A stretch of 64,000 bases of DNA, taken from Mesorhizobium wenxiniae. GTDB lineage: Bacteria > Pseudomonadota > Alphaproteobacteria > Rhizobiales > Rhizobiaceae. The DNA lies in NCBI RefSeq assembly GCF_002284535.1, contig NZ_NPKH01000014.1, positions 124,001-188,000 on the forward strand, in the 5' to 3' direction. Numbering within the stretch: the stretch's first letter is position 1; the number at the start of each line of letters is the position of its first letter. Made by a program: the position numbers and the translations under genes. Below are positions 9,471 through 18,485 of the stretch, in pieces. Below the pieces are notes generated by a model that did no database searches, was not told the origin of the DNA, and saw only the letters and a list, made by a program, of their open reading frames with translations.

Positions 9471-9700
9471 GATGGAATCCGAAATCGCCTCTTGCCGCAG
9501 TCGCCTCTGGCTCCGTAAGATTTGTTACGCGATCGCCAGCATGGTGATCCGGCCCCTATCCGGATCGCAATCTTGCGGTGCTATTTAGCCTATGTGACGT
9601 CAAGATGGCAAAGTGCCTGAATGACAATTGTAAAACAGCAGGCACAATTTGCAAAGCAGCAGGCAGAGCCCGTCTGCTCCAACAGCGAGATGCAACCATC

Positions 9701-10864
9701 ATGCCGATCCTGAACCGCGCCGCCGAAATGCAAGACGAGGTCGCCGGCTGGCGCCGCCATCTGCACCAGACGCCAGAGCTGAATTTCGACGTCTTCAAGA
9801 CCGCCGCCTTCGTCACCGAAAAGCTGAAGGCCTTCGGTTGCGACGACGTGGTGACCGGGCTCGGCAAGACCGGCGTCGTCGGCATCATCCGCGGCCGCCT
9901 GGGCGAAGGCACGACCATCGGCCTGCGCGCCGACATGGACGCGCTGCCGCTCAACGAGATCTCCGGAAAATCCTACACCTCGACCATTCCGGGCAAGATG
10001 CACGCCTGCGGCCACGACGGCCACACCGCAATGCTGCTCGGTGCTGCCAAATATCTTGCCGAGACGCGCAATTTCGCCGGCTCCCTCGCGGTGATCTTCC
10101 AGCCGGCCGAAGAAGGCGGCGGTGGCGGCAACGAGATGGTCAAGGAGGGCATGATGGAGCGCTTCGGCATCTCCAAGGTGTTCGGCATGCACAACATGCC
10201 GGGCCTGCCGGTCGGCCAGTTCGCCATCAAGCCGGGCCCGATCATGGCGGCGACCGCCGAATTCACCATTACCGTCAAGGGCCGAGGCGGGCATGCGGCG
10301 ATGCCGCACGGCACGATCGACCCGATCGTCATCACCAGCCAGCTCGTCGGCGCTCTGCAGACGATCGCCTCGCGCAGCACCGATCCGGTCGAGGCTGTCG
10401 TGGTGTCGGTGACGAAATTCCACGCCGGCGACGCCTACAACGTCATTCCCGAGAGCGCCGAGATCGCCGGCACCGTGCGCACGCTGAAGAAGGAGGTCGC
10501 CAGGAAGGCTGAGGAGCGCGTGCGCGCCATCTGCGAGGGCGTGGGCGCGGCCTTCGGCGCAACGATCGAGGTGGATTACAATGCCAATTATCCCGTCACC
10601 TTCAACCATCCGGAAGAGACGGCCTTTGCCAGCGACGTCGCGGCTGATGTCGCCGGCGAGGCGCATGTGCATCGCGCCATCCAGCCGGTGATGGGCGGCG
10701 AGGATTTCTCCTACATGCTGGAAGCGCGGCCGGGCGCCTTCATCTTCATCGGCAATGGCGACACGGCCGGTCTCCACAATCCTGCCTACGACTTCAACGA
10801 CGAAGTCATCCCGCATGGCATGAGCTATTGGGTGAAGCTCGCGGAGACGGCGCTGGCCGCCTAA
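9701..10864 (+). CDS. M20 amidohydrolase (hippurate hydrolase/N-acyl amino acid deacylase-like)
   Basis: This cytosolic metallo-amidohydrolase of 387 residues has the M20D pattern: RRHLHQTPELNFD near the N-terminus, LRADMDALPLNE, HACGHDGHTAMLLGAA and FQPAEEGGGGG with the Glu pair, then GMHNMPGLPVG and a late GGEDFSYMLE. I chose the ATG at 9701 because the upstream in-frame extension (from 9578) is unlike the family N-terminus. The substrate is probably an N-acylated amino acid or peptide; the exact one cannot be read from sequence. Confidence 0.92.
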   Translation: MPILNRAAEMQDEVAGWRRHLHQTPELNFDVFKTAAFVTEKLKAFGCDDVVTGLGKTGVVGIIRGRLGEGTTIGLRADMDALPLNEISGKSYTSTIPGKMHACGHDGHTAMLLGAAKYLAETRNFAGSLAVIFQPAEEGGGGGNEMVKEGMMERFGISKVFGMHNMPGLPVGQFAIKPGPIMAATAEFTITVKGRGGHAAMPHGTIDPIVITSQLVGALQTIASRSTDPVEAVVVSVTKFHAGDAYNVIPESAEIAGTVRTLKKEVARKAEERVRAICEGVGAAFGATIEVDYNANYPVTFNHPEETAFASDVAADVAGEAHVHRAIQPVMGGEDFSYMLEARPGAFIFIGNGDTAGLHNPAYDFNDEVIPHGMSYWVKLAETALAA

Positions 10865-10879
10865 TGCATCGCCCCCAAA

Positions 10880-10912
10880 GCCTACCCTCGGGCTTGCCCC
10901 CCAAGGGTAGGC
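10880..10912. repeat. Intergenic hairpin downstream of the amidohydrolase
   Basis: A nine-bp stem pairs GCCTACCCT (10880-10888) with AGGGTAGGC (10904-10912) around a C/G-rich 15-nt loop. There is no T-tract, so it is a weak terminator at best. It may instead be a copy of a short rhizobial palindromic repeat. Confidence 0.5.
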
Positions 10913-11021
10913 AGCCAACGCGACGAGATACCGACGCATCTATCATGGGCGGTCATGTAGGGTGGAGGGGAGCCGCAATCGCTGGGACTCTTTTCGGAAT
11001 CAGTGGATGGCGCCTGGACCG

Positions 11022-11318
11022 CTACGGTCCGCTCTTCGGGTCCTCGACCTCCAGCGCCTCCATGACGGGCGCCAGATCACTCTCTTCGACCGGATCGGCC
11101 TGCTGCTGTTCGCCGGTCCGGGCCTTGTCCAGAGCTTTCTCAATCGCCTCTTCAATGTCGCCGATCTCGTCTTCGCGCACCTCGTGACCATAGCCGGCGG
11201 CGTTGGCATCTTGTTCGAACTGCTGAGCCAGGACCGCCACGCTCACCTCGCTTTCAGCGGGGAGGTTACCGACGTTCTCCTGGAGCCAGGTTTCAAAGAA
11301 CTCTCTCGTAGCACTCAT
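11022..11318 (-). CDS. DUF768-like small protein
   Basis: This 98-residue acidic cytosolic protein begins MSATREFFETWLQENV. The N-terminal pattern (F-x-x-x-W-L-x-E-N-V, then a helical segment ending EEAIEKAL) resembles the DUF768 family, which is nearly confined to Mesorhizobium and relatives and has no known function. The internal ATG is preferred over one seven codons upstream because it matches the usual family start. The C-terminal 30 residues are Glu-rich and probably disordered. The assignment is from memory of the family pattern. Confidence 0.65.
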   Translation of the reverse strand: MSATREFFETWLQENVGNLPAESEVSVAVLAQQFEQDANAAGYGHEVREDEIGDIEEAIEKALDKARTGEQQQADPVEESDLAPVMEALEVEDPKSGP

Positions 11319-11468
11319 GCGGCATCTCCCTCGGCACACTAAAGCGCGGCGGTGGTCCGAAGTTCCGCCATCCCCAGCTCATCTTTGCGATCCACCTCGC
11401 AACCGGCCGATTGCATCGAGCCTGCCTCTTGGCGAAACGGTCCGAAGCGGTTATGTGTCGGGCCGCGT

Positions 11469-11545
11469 GGTCCCGTAGCTCAGTAGGATAGAGCGGCAGA
11501 TTCCTAATCTGTAGGTCACAGGTTCGATTCCTGTCGGGATCACCA
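11469..11545 (+). tRNA. tRNA-Arg (anticodon CCU)
   Basis: A full cloverleaf can be drawn. The acceptor arm is GGTCCCG with CGGGATC, including one G-U pair. The D arm is within GCTCAGTAGGATAGAGC. The anticodon stem GCAGA pairs with TCTGT around loop TTCCTAA, giving anticodon CCT. The T arm holds GGTTCGATTCC, and the CCA end is encoded. The length is 77 nt. It reads AGG codons. Confidence 0.97.
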
Positions 11546-11568
11546 ACAAAACCAAAAGCTTGGTGATC
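11538..11568. repeat. Inverted repeat spanning the tRNA 3' end
   Basis: The last bases of the tRNA, GATCACCAA (11538-11546), are perfectly inverted as TTGGTGATC at 11560-11568, with a 13-nt loop between. No T-tract follows. It could serve tRNA 3' processing or be a trace of an integration site at the tRNA end. Confidence 0.6.
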
Positions 11569-12505
11569 ATTTGGGCGGCGGCCATGTCGCGCCATCTTGC
11601 AATTGGCTACCGTTGATTTCCAAAGGTTTCCTGCGACTATCGGCGGATCCACGCGACATGGACGCGACATGGGGGAGGCTATGGGACTGGTTTGAGGCAG
11701 CGGGATGTTACAGCTGACGCCGGCGAGGCATCAGCGGGCCGGTTGACCTCCGCCTATCGCGCCTTGCCCGAATGACGTCGAGCAAGGCGCTGGCGCGGTA
11801 CCTCGTGCCATGACGCAAGGCGGAGGTGAAGGTGGCAGCGGAGGCCGGCGATAAGCCTCATCACGCTACGCCCTCGATCAGTGCCTTGATGGCGCGCTTG
11901 GTCGGGACCTCGCATCCATTAAAACTGGCAGCAATGTCGATCGAAGAGGGGTATCTCCAGCGAAGTTTCTGCTCGTCCTCAGTTGTAGGACGTGCTGCAC
12001 AGAGCGCGACCAAGGCATCATCCATAAGACCGAGCGACTAGCCGACATTACGATGCAATCCTCCGCCGGTATAGCATCAATCATGATGATGACTAGATCG
12101 GTACGGATTGAACATCCTGACGAATTTCCCGACAGCAACGAAAAACAGCGGGCAGCTGCTGAAACGCCACGTGAACATGCGAAGCGGTGCGCCGTCTGAT
12201 TGGCGAGGTGGAATTGAATTGCTTCACCAAGCGTCGCAACGTGTCCTCTGACAACCGATAGCCTTTGAGCACCTCCAGCGCCTGCTTGACCGTAAGGGCC
12301 TCGTGCCGGGTATATGGAGCGGTCGAAGACGCTCGCCTGTTTTTGGCGCTGTTTTGGCAGGAAGACGAACAACTCTCGCTCTCATTCCTCGCGACCTTCT
12401 GAACCAGCAACGAAACGCGCTGTTAACGCCGTTCGCGGGTGACAGGATGTAGGCCGCAGTTCGAAAGTGTAGTCTGCATTTTAGCTGTCAGCCGCGGAGG
12501 CGGAA
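11569..12505. other. Gene-poor, probably decayed stretch after the tRNA
   Basis: I see no intact gene here. On the minus strand a 54-codon frame at 11861-12025 begins at an ATG and reads like protein (it includes DEQKLRWRYPSSIDIAASF) but has no Shine-Dalgarno. Upstream of it, two overlapping minus-strand frames between about 12093 and 12400 each contain a protein-like part (for example VKQALEVLKGYRLSEDTL). This is what a frameshifted gene would look like, but no family could be assigned. A direct repeat ACGCGACATGG lies near 11650-11670. Confidence 0.4.
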
Positions 12506-12748
12506 ATGAAGTTGCTTCGAATTGCGCTCCTGTGCACGGCCATGATCGGCCTTGGAATGCCGCCCGTTCGAGCTGAGGATCAGCCGGCTTCGCCGAACAG
12601 CGAAGCAGCAACAGAGCAGCCGCCAGTTCATTGCGAGGGGCAAAACTGTCTCCCGCCGGCGGATAACCCTGTGCAGGAATGCACCGGACAAGATTGCATG
12701 CCAGCTCCGCCGACTGAACCGGGTCCGGAGATTGAGCAGGTCGAGTGA
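12506..12748 (+). CDS. Small secreted Cys-containing protein, unknown function
   Basis: The 80-residue product has a clear signal peptide (MKLLRIALLCTAMIGLG..., cleavage probably after VRA near residue 23). The mature part is Pro/Glu-rich and holds two copies of a C-x-G-Q-x-C-x-P motif (HCEGQNCLPP and ECTGQDCMPA). GGAGG five bases before the ATG supports the start. The four cysteines suggest disulfides or metal binding in the periplasm. No family is recognised. It stands alone in a gene-poor region. Confidence 0.6.
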   Translation: MKLLRIALLCTAMIGLGMPPVRAEDQPASPNSEAATEQPPVHCEGQNCLPPADNPVQECTGQDCMPAPPTEPGPEIEQVE

Positions 12749-12946
12749 GCAGCAGCAGCGGACGATCTTCTCTGTTGGCAGGGATACGGCTCATTGGTTC
12801 CCGCTCTTCCGGCCAGCAGCGCCACCGCTGGCGTTCCAGACTGTGCCAACCAAATCGACGCCTAGGCTGCACGTTCGCGAACAGCCGGAACCAACGGCGA
12901 CGACAAATGGTTTACCAATCGAAGGGACTGCAATGGATGCAAGATA

Positions 12947-13168
12947 ATGGAATTTCTGGATTTGGAATTGGCGAGAGCCCGACAGCGGCTCAGCCGAGCG
13001 GAGCTCTCCCTTAGGCGTGCGAATGAAATGTTGGATGAAGACTGCGGTGTCGGCATCAATATTGCGTTGTGCAGCAGGATACGGGCTGCGCAACGTCGCG
13101 TGGCCGAGGCCAGATTGCGGTTGATGAAGATCGATCCAACCAGCGCTGACGGTTTTCGCACGGGTTGA
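12947..13168 (+). CDS. Hypothetical small helical protein
   Basis: This 73-residue frame is rich in Leu, Arg and Glu, with heptad-like spacing over residues 1-62 (LDLELARARQRLSRAELSL), so it could form a helical hairpin. The ribosome-binding site is weak, no neighbour supports it and no family is recognised. It could be a chance reading frame in high-GC DNA. Confidence 0.3.
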   Translation: MEFLDLELARARQRLSRAELSLRRANEMLDEDCGVGINIALCSRIRAAQRRVAEARLRLMKIDPTSADGFRTG

Positions 13169-13203
13169 ACCGTCCCGCCCGTCGACGCCGAGATACATCG
13201 GGG

Positions 13204-13498
13204 TCATGCGGCATTACCTCTTGGCCGCTGCCCGTGCCCACTTCGCAAGCAAAGTTCGCGCTGAACCAGCGTCATGAAAACGCTCGCGGTTCGCGTTTGA
13301 TGGTATCCCGATCGACCCGGCACGTTGCGTCTGTCCGCCCAAGGTCGCAACCACCTGCTTTCAGTAGTTCGTCGCAGCGGCGCCGCGCTTGACCGAACGC
13401 ACCTCGGCAACACGTCGGACTTTGCCGACACGCTTTGCCATCGGGAAGGCGATCACCAGACAGGGCGGGTTCCAATCCAGAAGTTCGAGCTGCTTCAT
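13204..13498 (-). pseudogene. DUF6074-like protein, inactivated by a stop and two frameshifts
   Basis: Translation from the ATG at 13498, which has a strong AGGAGG ribosome-binding site, gives MKQLELLDWNPPCLVIAFPM, close to the N-terminus of the rhizobial DUF6074 family. It stops after 45 codons with TGA (13361-13363), where a Trp codon is expected. Past that stop the same frame reads KQVVATLGGQTQRAG. The frame then shifts to DRDTIKREPRAF and shifts again to LVQREL. Each shift fits one base lost from a G or T run. Restoring them gives about 98 residues, the usual family size. Confidence 0.75.
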
Positions 13499-13607
13499 GC
13501 AACCCTCCTCTTGGCTGCGCGTAAGCGCCTGGTTCTTCACCTTCGTCGCCTGCCCCCGCAAGGGTCCAAAGCCGGCCTCCGTCAAACCGATAGCCCGGCT
13601 AGAACAA

Positions 13608-14105
13608 TCATGTTGTATAAATCTGAAACACTATCGTGCAGATCGCTGCGAGCGAGATCGGCACGCCAAACGGCACGACGCCTTTGCGGTCCAGGTGCTG
13701 AACGTAGAGCCGGAAAGCGCCTTGCGGCAGTATGAGCGGATTTTTGACGACCATCGCCGTGGCGAGAGCGGACACCAGCAGCAGCACTGAAAATACGACG
13801 AGGCCGCTGCCGCCTATCAGCAACGGCACCACCGTCATCAGCTTGACATCGCCGGCCCCGATCTTGCGCATGGCCCAGAACGGAAAGAGCGCAACAAACA
13901 GCAAAAGACCGGCAAGCGCGCTCAGGCCCATGTCCCACCACGACCCGGATTGCACCGATAGGAGCTGCAGCGAGCCCAAACCGAGGCAAAGCAGCAGCAG
14001 CACGTTCTGGTTGGATATCTTCTGGGTGGTGAAGTCGAGCCAGGCGATCCTTGCCAGCAAAGGAATGGCTAGTCCCTTCAGCAGCAGCGATGCGGCGAGC
14101 AACAT
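13608..14105 (-). CDS. cpaA: CpaA/TadV prepilin peptidase (A24 family)
   Basis: This inner-membrane aspartyl peptidase cleaves the leader of Flp prepilins. The 165-residue product has six hydrophobic segments and both catalytic aspartates: one in ARIAWLDFTTQKISN (about residue 24), the other in the GxGD motif of KIGAGDVKLM (about residue 85). It is the last gene of the leftward tad operon, nine bases after tadD. Confidence 0.92.
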   Translation of the reverse strand: MLLAASLLLKGLAIPLLARIAWLDFTTQKISNQNVLLLLCLGLGSLQLLSVQSGSWWDMGLSALAGLLLFVALFPFWAMRKIGAGDVKLMTVVPLLIGGSGLVVFSVLLLVSALATAMVVKNPLILPQGAFRLYVQHLDRKGVVPFGVPISLAAICTIVFQIYTT

Positions 14106-14114
14106 GCTGTCGCC

Positions 14115-14660
14115 TTACCGCTCGAGATTCTTCACGCTCGACGACAGCAGCTGCAGATTGTTGGCCACGGTCGGATCGTTGGGCGCCAGCTCATAAGCCT
14201 TGAGGAAATTGCTGCGGGCGTCCTGCAGCTTGCCGCGCAGCAGATAGGAATAGCCGACATTGTTGTAATATTCGGGCGTCCCGCCGACCAGCCGGAAAGC
14301 TTGGCGATAGGCGTAGTCGGAGAGGTCGAAGCGGCGGATGCGATCGCTGCAGGCGGCCAGGCCCATCCAGGCACCACCATCATTGGGCGCCAGTTGTGTC
14401 GCCTTGTAGAATAAGGCGCCGGCATTGCCGTAGTTTTCCGCGCGGAACTGGTTCTTGGCTTCGGCAACGGCCTGGTCCGAGGCGTAGTACTCGACGTCGC
14501 TGACCGTCTTCAGCCCGTCGAAGGCATCGCCAAATGCCGTTACGTCACCTTTTGAGGGCTCGTTGGTGCGGACGACGCCGCTGGTATCAGCCGTCTGACA
14601 GCCGGAAAGCACGATAAGCAGCAAACCGGCTAGGGCTGCGAGGCGCATTGGCCCTATCAT
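14115..14660 (-). CDS. tadD: TadD-like TPR lipoprotein
   Basis: The 181-residue product begins with a lipoprotein signal (LLIVLSGC, Cys about residue 20), then three or four TPR units (about 75-175; for example AGALFYKATQLAPNDGGAWMGLA and YYNNVGYSYLLRGKLQDA). TadD lipoproteins assist assembly or localisation of the pilus secretin. I chose the ATG at 14660 because GGGGGA lies just upstream and the signal peptide follows at once; an ATG 14 codons further upstream is less likely. It sits between tadC and cpaA. Confidence 0.88.
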   Translation of the reverse strand: MIGPMRLAALAGLLLIVLSGCQTADTSGVVRTNEPSKGDVTAFGDAFDGLKTVSDVEYYASDQAVAEAKNQFRAENYGNAGALFYKATQLAPNDGGAWMGLAACSDRIRRFDLSDYAYRQAFRLVGGTPEYYNNVGYSYLLRGKLQDARSNFLKAYELAPNDPTVANNLQLLSSSVKNLER

Positions 14661-14715
14661 TTCGTCCCCCAAAAGAGTTCTCCGACTCTGTAGTTCGACC
14701 AAAGCACATGATCGT

Positions 14716-15666
14716 CTAGAAGAAAATGCCCCTCATTCGGATGATCACCGGCAACATGATGACCATCAAGACGACCGGGAAGATGCAGAGCCCCAATGGG
14801 ATCATCATCTTGACCGGCAAAGCATTGGCGCGCTCTTCGGCACTCAGGATTCTCTGGCTGCGCATTTCGTCGCTGTAGACGCGCAAGGCTTCCGTGAGAC
14901 TAGTGCCAAGTTCTTCCGACTGCCTGAAAAGCACAGCGAGCGCCCGCGCCTCGTCAAGACCAATGCGGTCGGCGAGTTCGCGCAAGGCCTCGCGTAATGG
15001 CTTGCCGGCGCGCAACTGCAAAGTCATGATCGAAAGCTGGATGCCGAGCCACCTGTGAGTGCCGGCTAGTTCACCGCTGACACGCTCGACGGCCGCCTCG
15101 AGGCTCATTCCTGCGTCGGCGCAGGTTATCATCATGTCCATGAAATCGGGAAAGCCACGACGATAGATCCGCTTTTGTGCCTTCTCGAAGCGATCGAGCA
15201 GGACGCTTGGAACCACGATGCAGGCGAGCCCAAACAAAGCAGAGCCGGCAAAAGCTACGAAAGCGGGCAATTCAGGCGGCAGGACGCGTGACAGCAGCGC
15301 ATAGGCCGCCAGAAAGCCGACACAGACCGCGCCAAGCCGCGACAAGGTGTAAATGAGTGGAGCGCTCGACTGGTAAAAGCCGGCGCGAAAGAGCTTCGCG
15401 TCCAAGGCGCTGGGCTCGTCCCGCTCCTTTTCGATCGATCGAAAATATGCATCCACTGGCCGCTGCGCTGCGATCTTGGCCAGCTGCTCCTGTCCGACGA
15501 GCGAACGGCGATCGGCAATACCTTCGGCCATCAGGCTTTTTGCGACCAGCTTGCGCGTCTGCAGCGCCGGCAAGAAGACGAGCGCGCCGAACAGAAAAAG
15601 TGCCACCGCCGCCACGAAGACGGCAATGGAAACCAACATACTCAGGTTCTGGACGTTCGAAAACAA
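14716..15666 (-). CDS. tadC: TadC, type II/IV secretion inner-membrane platform protein
   Basis: The 316-residue product is a T2SS F-family protein with an N-terminal membrane segment (about 12-33), a central pair (about 110-150) and a C-terminal segment (about 285-310). The conserved cytoplasmic helix region FPDFMDMMITCADAGMSLE identifies the family. With TadB it forms the inner-membrane platform above the CpaF ATPase. It starts 18 bases after the tadB stop. Confidence 0.93.
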   Translation of the reverse strand: MFSNVQNLSMLVSIAVFVAAVALFLFGALVFLPALQTRKLVAKSLMAEGIADRRSLVGQEQLAKIAAQRPVDAYFRSIEKERDEPSALDAKLFRAGFYQSSAPLIYTLSRLGAVCVGFLAAYALLSRVLPPELPAFVAFAGSALFGLACIVVPSVLLDRFEKAQKRIYRRGFPDFMDMMITCADAGMSLEAAVERVSGELAGTHRWLGIQLSIMTLQLRAGKPLREALRELADRIGLDEARALAVLFRQSEELGTSLTEALRVYSDEMRSQRILSAEERANALPVKMMIPLGLCIFPVVLMVIMLPVIIRMRGIFF

Positions 15667-15684
15667 GTTACGCTTCGCCCCTGT

Positions 15685-16656
15685 TCAGAAATCGAAATTG
15701 ACCATTCGATACATAATAAAATCGCCCAACAGCGCCCACGACCCGAAAATCAGGAACACCGGCAGGATGACCGGATTGTTCCAGACCGTTCCGTAGTAGG
15801 CTGGGGCAAGTATCTGAAGGATCAGGAACATCGCGACCGGGAATAGTGAGATGATCCATGCCGACACTCGGCCCTCGGACGAAAGCGCCCTGATTTTCAT
15901 TCGCAATTTCTGCCTCTCGCGCAACACTGACGACAAATTGTGTAGAATCTCGGTGAGGTTGCCGCCGGTCTTGGCTTGAATTGACAGCGACACCGAAAGC
16001 AGATGAAGACCTTCGAAGCCGACGCGTTGGGAAAGTTTGCGAACGGCTTGTTCAATGCTGAGTCCGAAGGTGATTTCGTCGGAAACGATGCCGAATTCGG
16101 TGCCGAGCGGATCAGGCATTTCGCGGGCGACGAGACCAATCGCCACCGAAGCCGGATGTCCGGCGCGCAGTGAACGAACGATCATGTCCAGTGCATCAGG
16201 GAGCTGTTTCGCGAATTTCTGGATTCGCTTGTTGCGGGCGCGCCGAAGAACAAGAAGCGGCAGCACAAATCCGACCACCAGAAAAACGATGAGCGATACC
16301 AAGGTCGAGAAACCCAAAAAGATCGACAACAGCGACGCCAATGCCAGGCCAGCGAGCAGGAAGGTCGCGGCGAAAGACAGCGGATTTCCGGTGATACCGG
16401 ACTGGGTATAGAGCCTGTTCAGCCCGATCAGGCCAAAGAGAAAGTCGCCCGAATCCGTCAGCCCGCGTTCGCGCAGCAATCCTTGCAAGGTCAGTTCGGC
16501 CGGAACCTCATCAACCAGACGCTTCATCCGGCGGTTAATCGTCCTGACTCGCGAGCGGCGCTTGGCAAAGGAAAAATACAGGGCCTCGCCAGCAAGAATC
16601 GTCGAGGCGGCCGCGAGCACATAAATGAAGTAGAGCAAAGTCTGGCCGGTGGGCAT
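15685..16656 (-). CDS. tadB: TadB, pilus inner-membrane platform protein
   Basis: The 323-residue T2SS F-family protein has two N-terminal hydrophobic regions (about 5-25 and 85-130) and a C-terminal pair (about 265-315). The cytoplasmic core includes LPDALDMIVRSLRAGHP and QAKTGGNLTEILHNLS. It partners TadC. Its ATG shares one base with the cpaF stop (TGATG), so translation is probably coupled. Confidence 0.93.
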   Translation of the reverse strand: MPTGQTLLYFIYVLAAASTILAGEALYFSFAKRRSRVRTINRRMKRLVDEVPAELTLQGLLRERGLTDSGDFLFGLIGLNRLYTQSGITGNPLSFAATFLLAGLALASLLSIFLGFSTLVSLIVFLVVGFVLPLLVLRRARNKRIQKFAKQLPDALDMIVRSLRAGHPASVAIGLVAREMPDPLGTEFGIVSDEITFGLSIEQAVRKLSQRVGFEGLHLLSVSLSIQAKTGGNLTEILHNLSSVLRERQKLRMKIRALSSEGRVSAWIISLFPVAMFLILQILAPAYYGTVWNNPVILPVFLIFGSWALLGDFIMYRMVNFDF

Positions 16657-18041
16657 CAGAGCGCAACCTGCGGATTGAAGGCGTCCTTGGCAAAATGATG
16701 GCCCAGGGTCGCCGCTTCCGGGGCAAAGCGTGGACGGACGCCGGTAGCGCGGAAATCGCCAATGATTTTGCCCTCCGGCGTCACCTCCCGGCGGACAAAA
16801 TGGTAAATCTCCTGAAGCTGGACGACATTGCCCTCCATGCCGGTCAGTTCGGAGATTGAAACGACCCGCCTTCCACCATCCGAAAGACGCTGCGTCTGCA
16901 CGATGATGTCGATGGCCGACGCGATCTGCGCTCGGATGGACTCGTGGGTCATCGGCATGCCGGCCATGCCGACCATCTGCTCGAGGCGGGAGATCGCGTC
17001 GCGTGGCGTATTGGCATGGATGGTGGTCATCGAGCCTTCGTGGCCGGTGTTCATCGCCTGCAGCATGTCGAAGGCTTCCTCGCCGCGAACCTCGCCGACG
17101 ATGATGCGGTCGGGGCGCATGCGCAGCGCGTTCTTCAGCAGTTCGCGCTGACGAACCTCGCCTTTGCCCTCGACATTCGGGGGGCGCGTCTCCAGGCGGC
17201 CGACATGCGGCTGCTGCAATTGCAGTTCCGCGGCATCCTCGATGGTGATCAGGCGCTCCTTGGCCGGGATGTAGCTAGACAGCGCATTGAGCAATGTCGT
17301 CTTGCCGCTGCCGGTGCCGCCCGAGACCAGGATCGACTTACGCGACTGCACCGCGATCCGCAGGAGGTCGATCATCGGCTGGCGAATGGAGTTGAGCGCC
17401 ATCAGGCGCTCGAGCGAATAGGGATTCTTGGAGAATTTGCGGATCGACACCAGTGGGCCATCCACCGAGACCGGCCGCACCGCGATGTTGACGCGCGAGC
17501 CGTCTTCCAGGCGCGCATCCGCCATCGGCGCCGATTCATCGACGCGCCTGCCGATGGCCGAGACGATCTTGTTGATGACGCGCAGAAGGTGCGCCTCGTC
17601 GCGGAAGCGGATCGCCGTCTCCTCGATCACGCCGCGCCGCTCGATGAAGACGCGCTTGTGGGTATTGATCAATATGTCGGTGATCGAGTCGTCCTTGAGC
17701 AGCGGCTCGATCGGCCCAAGGCCCAGCATCTCGTCGGCTGTCTCACTGGTCAGCCTGTCGAGCTCACGCGCGTTCAGCGGTACAGCGCGAGCACGAACGA
17801 ACTCGCGAACGATTGGCCGGATTTCGTTCAGGATCTCGTCCTTCGATGCCGTTTCAAGCGCGGCAAGATTGAACCGGTCGATCAGGTGGCGGTGGAGCTC
17901 CACCTTGAGCGTCAGGAAATCGTCACCTGCCGGTTCGACGTCGGCTGCCGGGGGAAGCGCCGCGACCGGCAACGTCACGATCGGCTCAACCCTTGGCTCG
18001 ACCCGCGGTTCGCTTGGCCCCTTGGTGAATCGGCCCAACAT
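16656..18041 (-). CDS. cpaF: CpaF/TadA pilus assembly ATPase
   Basis: This secretion ATPase of the VirB11/GspE superfamily powers Flp pilus assembly and possibly retraction at the inner membrane. The 461-residue product has an N-terminal domain (about 50-200; [20 protein letters not shown]), Walker [17 protein letters not shown], an Asp box with [11 protein letters not shown], and the His-box/Walker B region [19 protein letters not shown]. The ATG at 18041 (MLGRFTKG) is preferred over upstream in-frame starts because of the GGGGAAG before it and the implausible upstream residues. It is the first gene of the leftward tad operon. Confidence 0.94.
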   Translation of the reverse strand: MLGRFTKGPSEPRVEPRVEPIVTLPVAALPPAADVEPAGDDFLTLKVELHRHLIDRFNLAALETASKDEILNEIRPIVREFVRARAVPLNARELDRLTSETADEMLGLGPIEPLLKDDSITDILINTHKRVFIERRGVIEETAIRFRDEAHLLRVINKIVSAIGRRVDESAPMADARLEDGSRVNIAVRPVSVDGPLVSIRKFSKNPYSLERLMALNSIRQPMIDLLRIAVQSRKSILVSGGTGSGKTTLLNALSSYIPAKERLITIEDAAELQLQQPHVGRLETRPPNVEGKGEVRQRELLKNALRMRPDRIIVGEVRGEEAFDMLQAMNTGHEGSMTTIHANTPRDAISRLEQMVGMAGMPMTHESIRAQIASAIDIIVQTQRLSDGGRRVVSISELTGMEGNVVQLQEIYHFVRREVTPEGKIIGDFRATGVRPRFAPEAATLGHHFAKDAFNPQVAL

Positions 18042-18435
18042 GACGCTTCTTCCCCGTTTAATCCCCACGCTGAAACTAAGCGTTAACCACGGATGGCACA
18101 AGCGCCGGCCGCATACCATGCAAATTAATACTTCACACATAGTTAAGATCAAGCTTCAGAAAACGCGACGTTTATTTGGTCAGCGACGCTGTCCTAATGC
18201 AACACGGGGGCTCGCCTTTCAATGCAAAGTGCCTTTTTTGCCGCAAAGGCGTCATGGAACGCACCTAAGGCCTTAGATATAAAGGAATATGCACCATCAC
18301 TAATGCTGCCCCGCTTCCGCCATATCCACGGCCAAATTGTGAACGAATGGTTAAGGCGGATGAAAAATTCAGCCAAATCAATGTTTTGATCAGTGGTAGA
18401 GTGGCGATATTATTGCGCGCCCATGTACATGATAG

Positions 18436-18450
18436 TTAAGGATTTGTTAA
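18436..18450 (+). promoter_or_regulatory. Candidate CtrA-binding box (TTAA-N7-TTAA)
   Basis: TTAA at 18436-18439 and TTAA at 18447-18450 are separated by exactly seven bases, the alphaproteobacterial CtrA consensus spacing. The box lies six bases upstream of the flp promoter -35. In Caulobacter, CtrA directly activates pilA, so a cell-cycle link for this pilus is plausible. Confidence 0.6.
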
Positions 18451-18456
18451 TCCCGT

Positions 18457-18485
18457 TTGACTCTGGTTTTCGCCGGGACTTAGAT
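18457..18485 (+). promoter_or_regulatory. Predicted sigma70-type promoter of flp
   Basis: TTGACT (18457-18462) and TTAGAT (18480-18485) are separated by 17 bases. They face flp and imply a leader of about 75 nt before the ATG at 18568. Confidence 0.6.

Noticed and set aside
11293..11670. Minus-strand frame containing RNRTCDLQIRNLPLYPTELR
   Set aside because: It is the antisense translation of the tRNA-Arg gene, a well-known spurious protein in databases.
12093..12410. Minus-strand frames as a DUF982-type protein
   Set aside because: Only a short helical segment resembles that family, and the diagnostic Trp-Pro/Arg-Arg-Gly block is missing.
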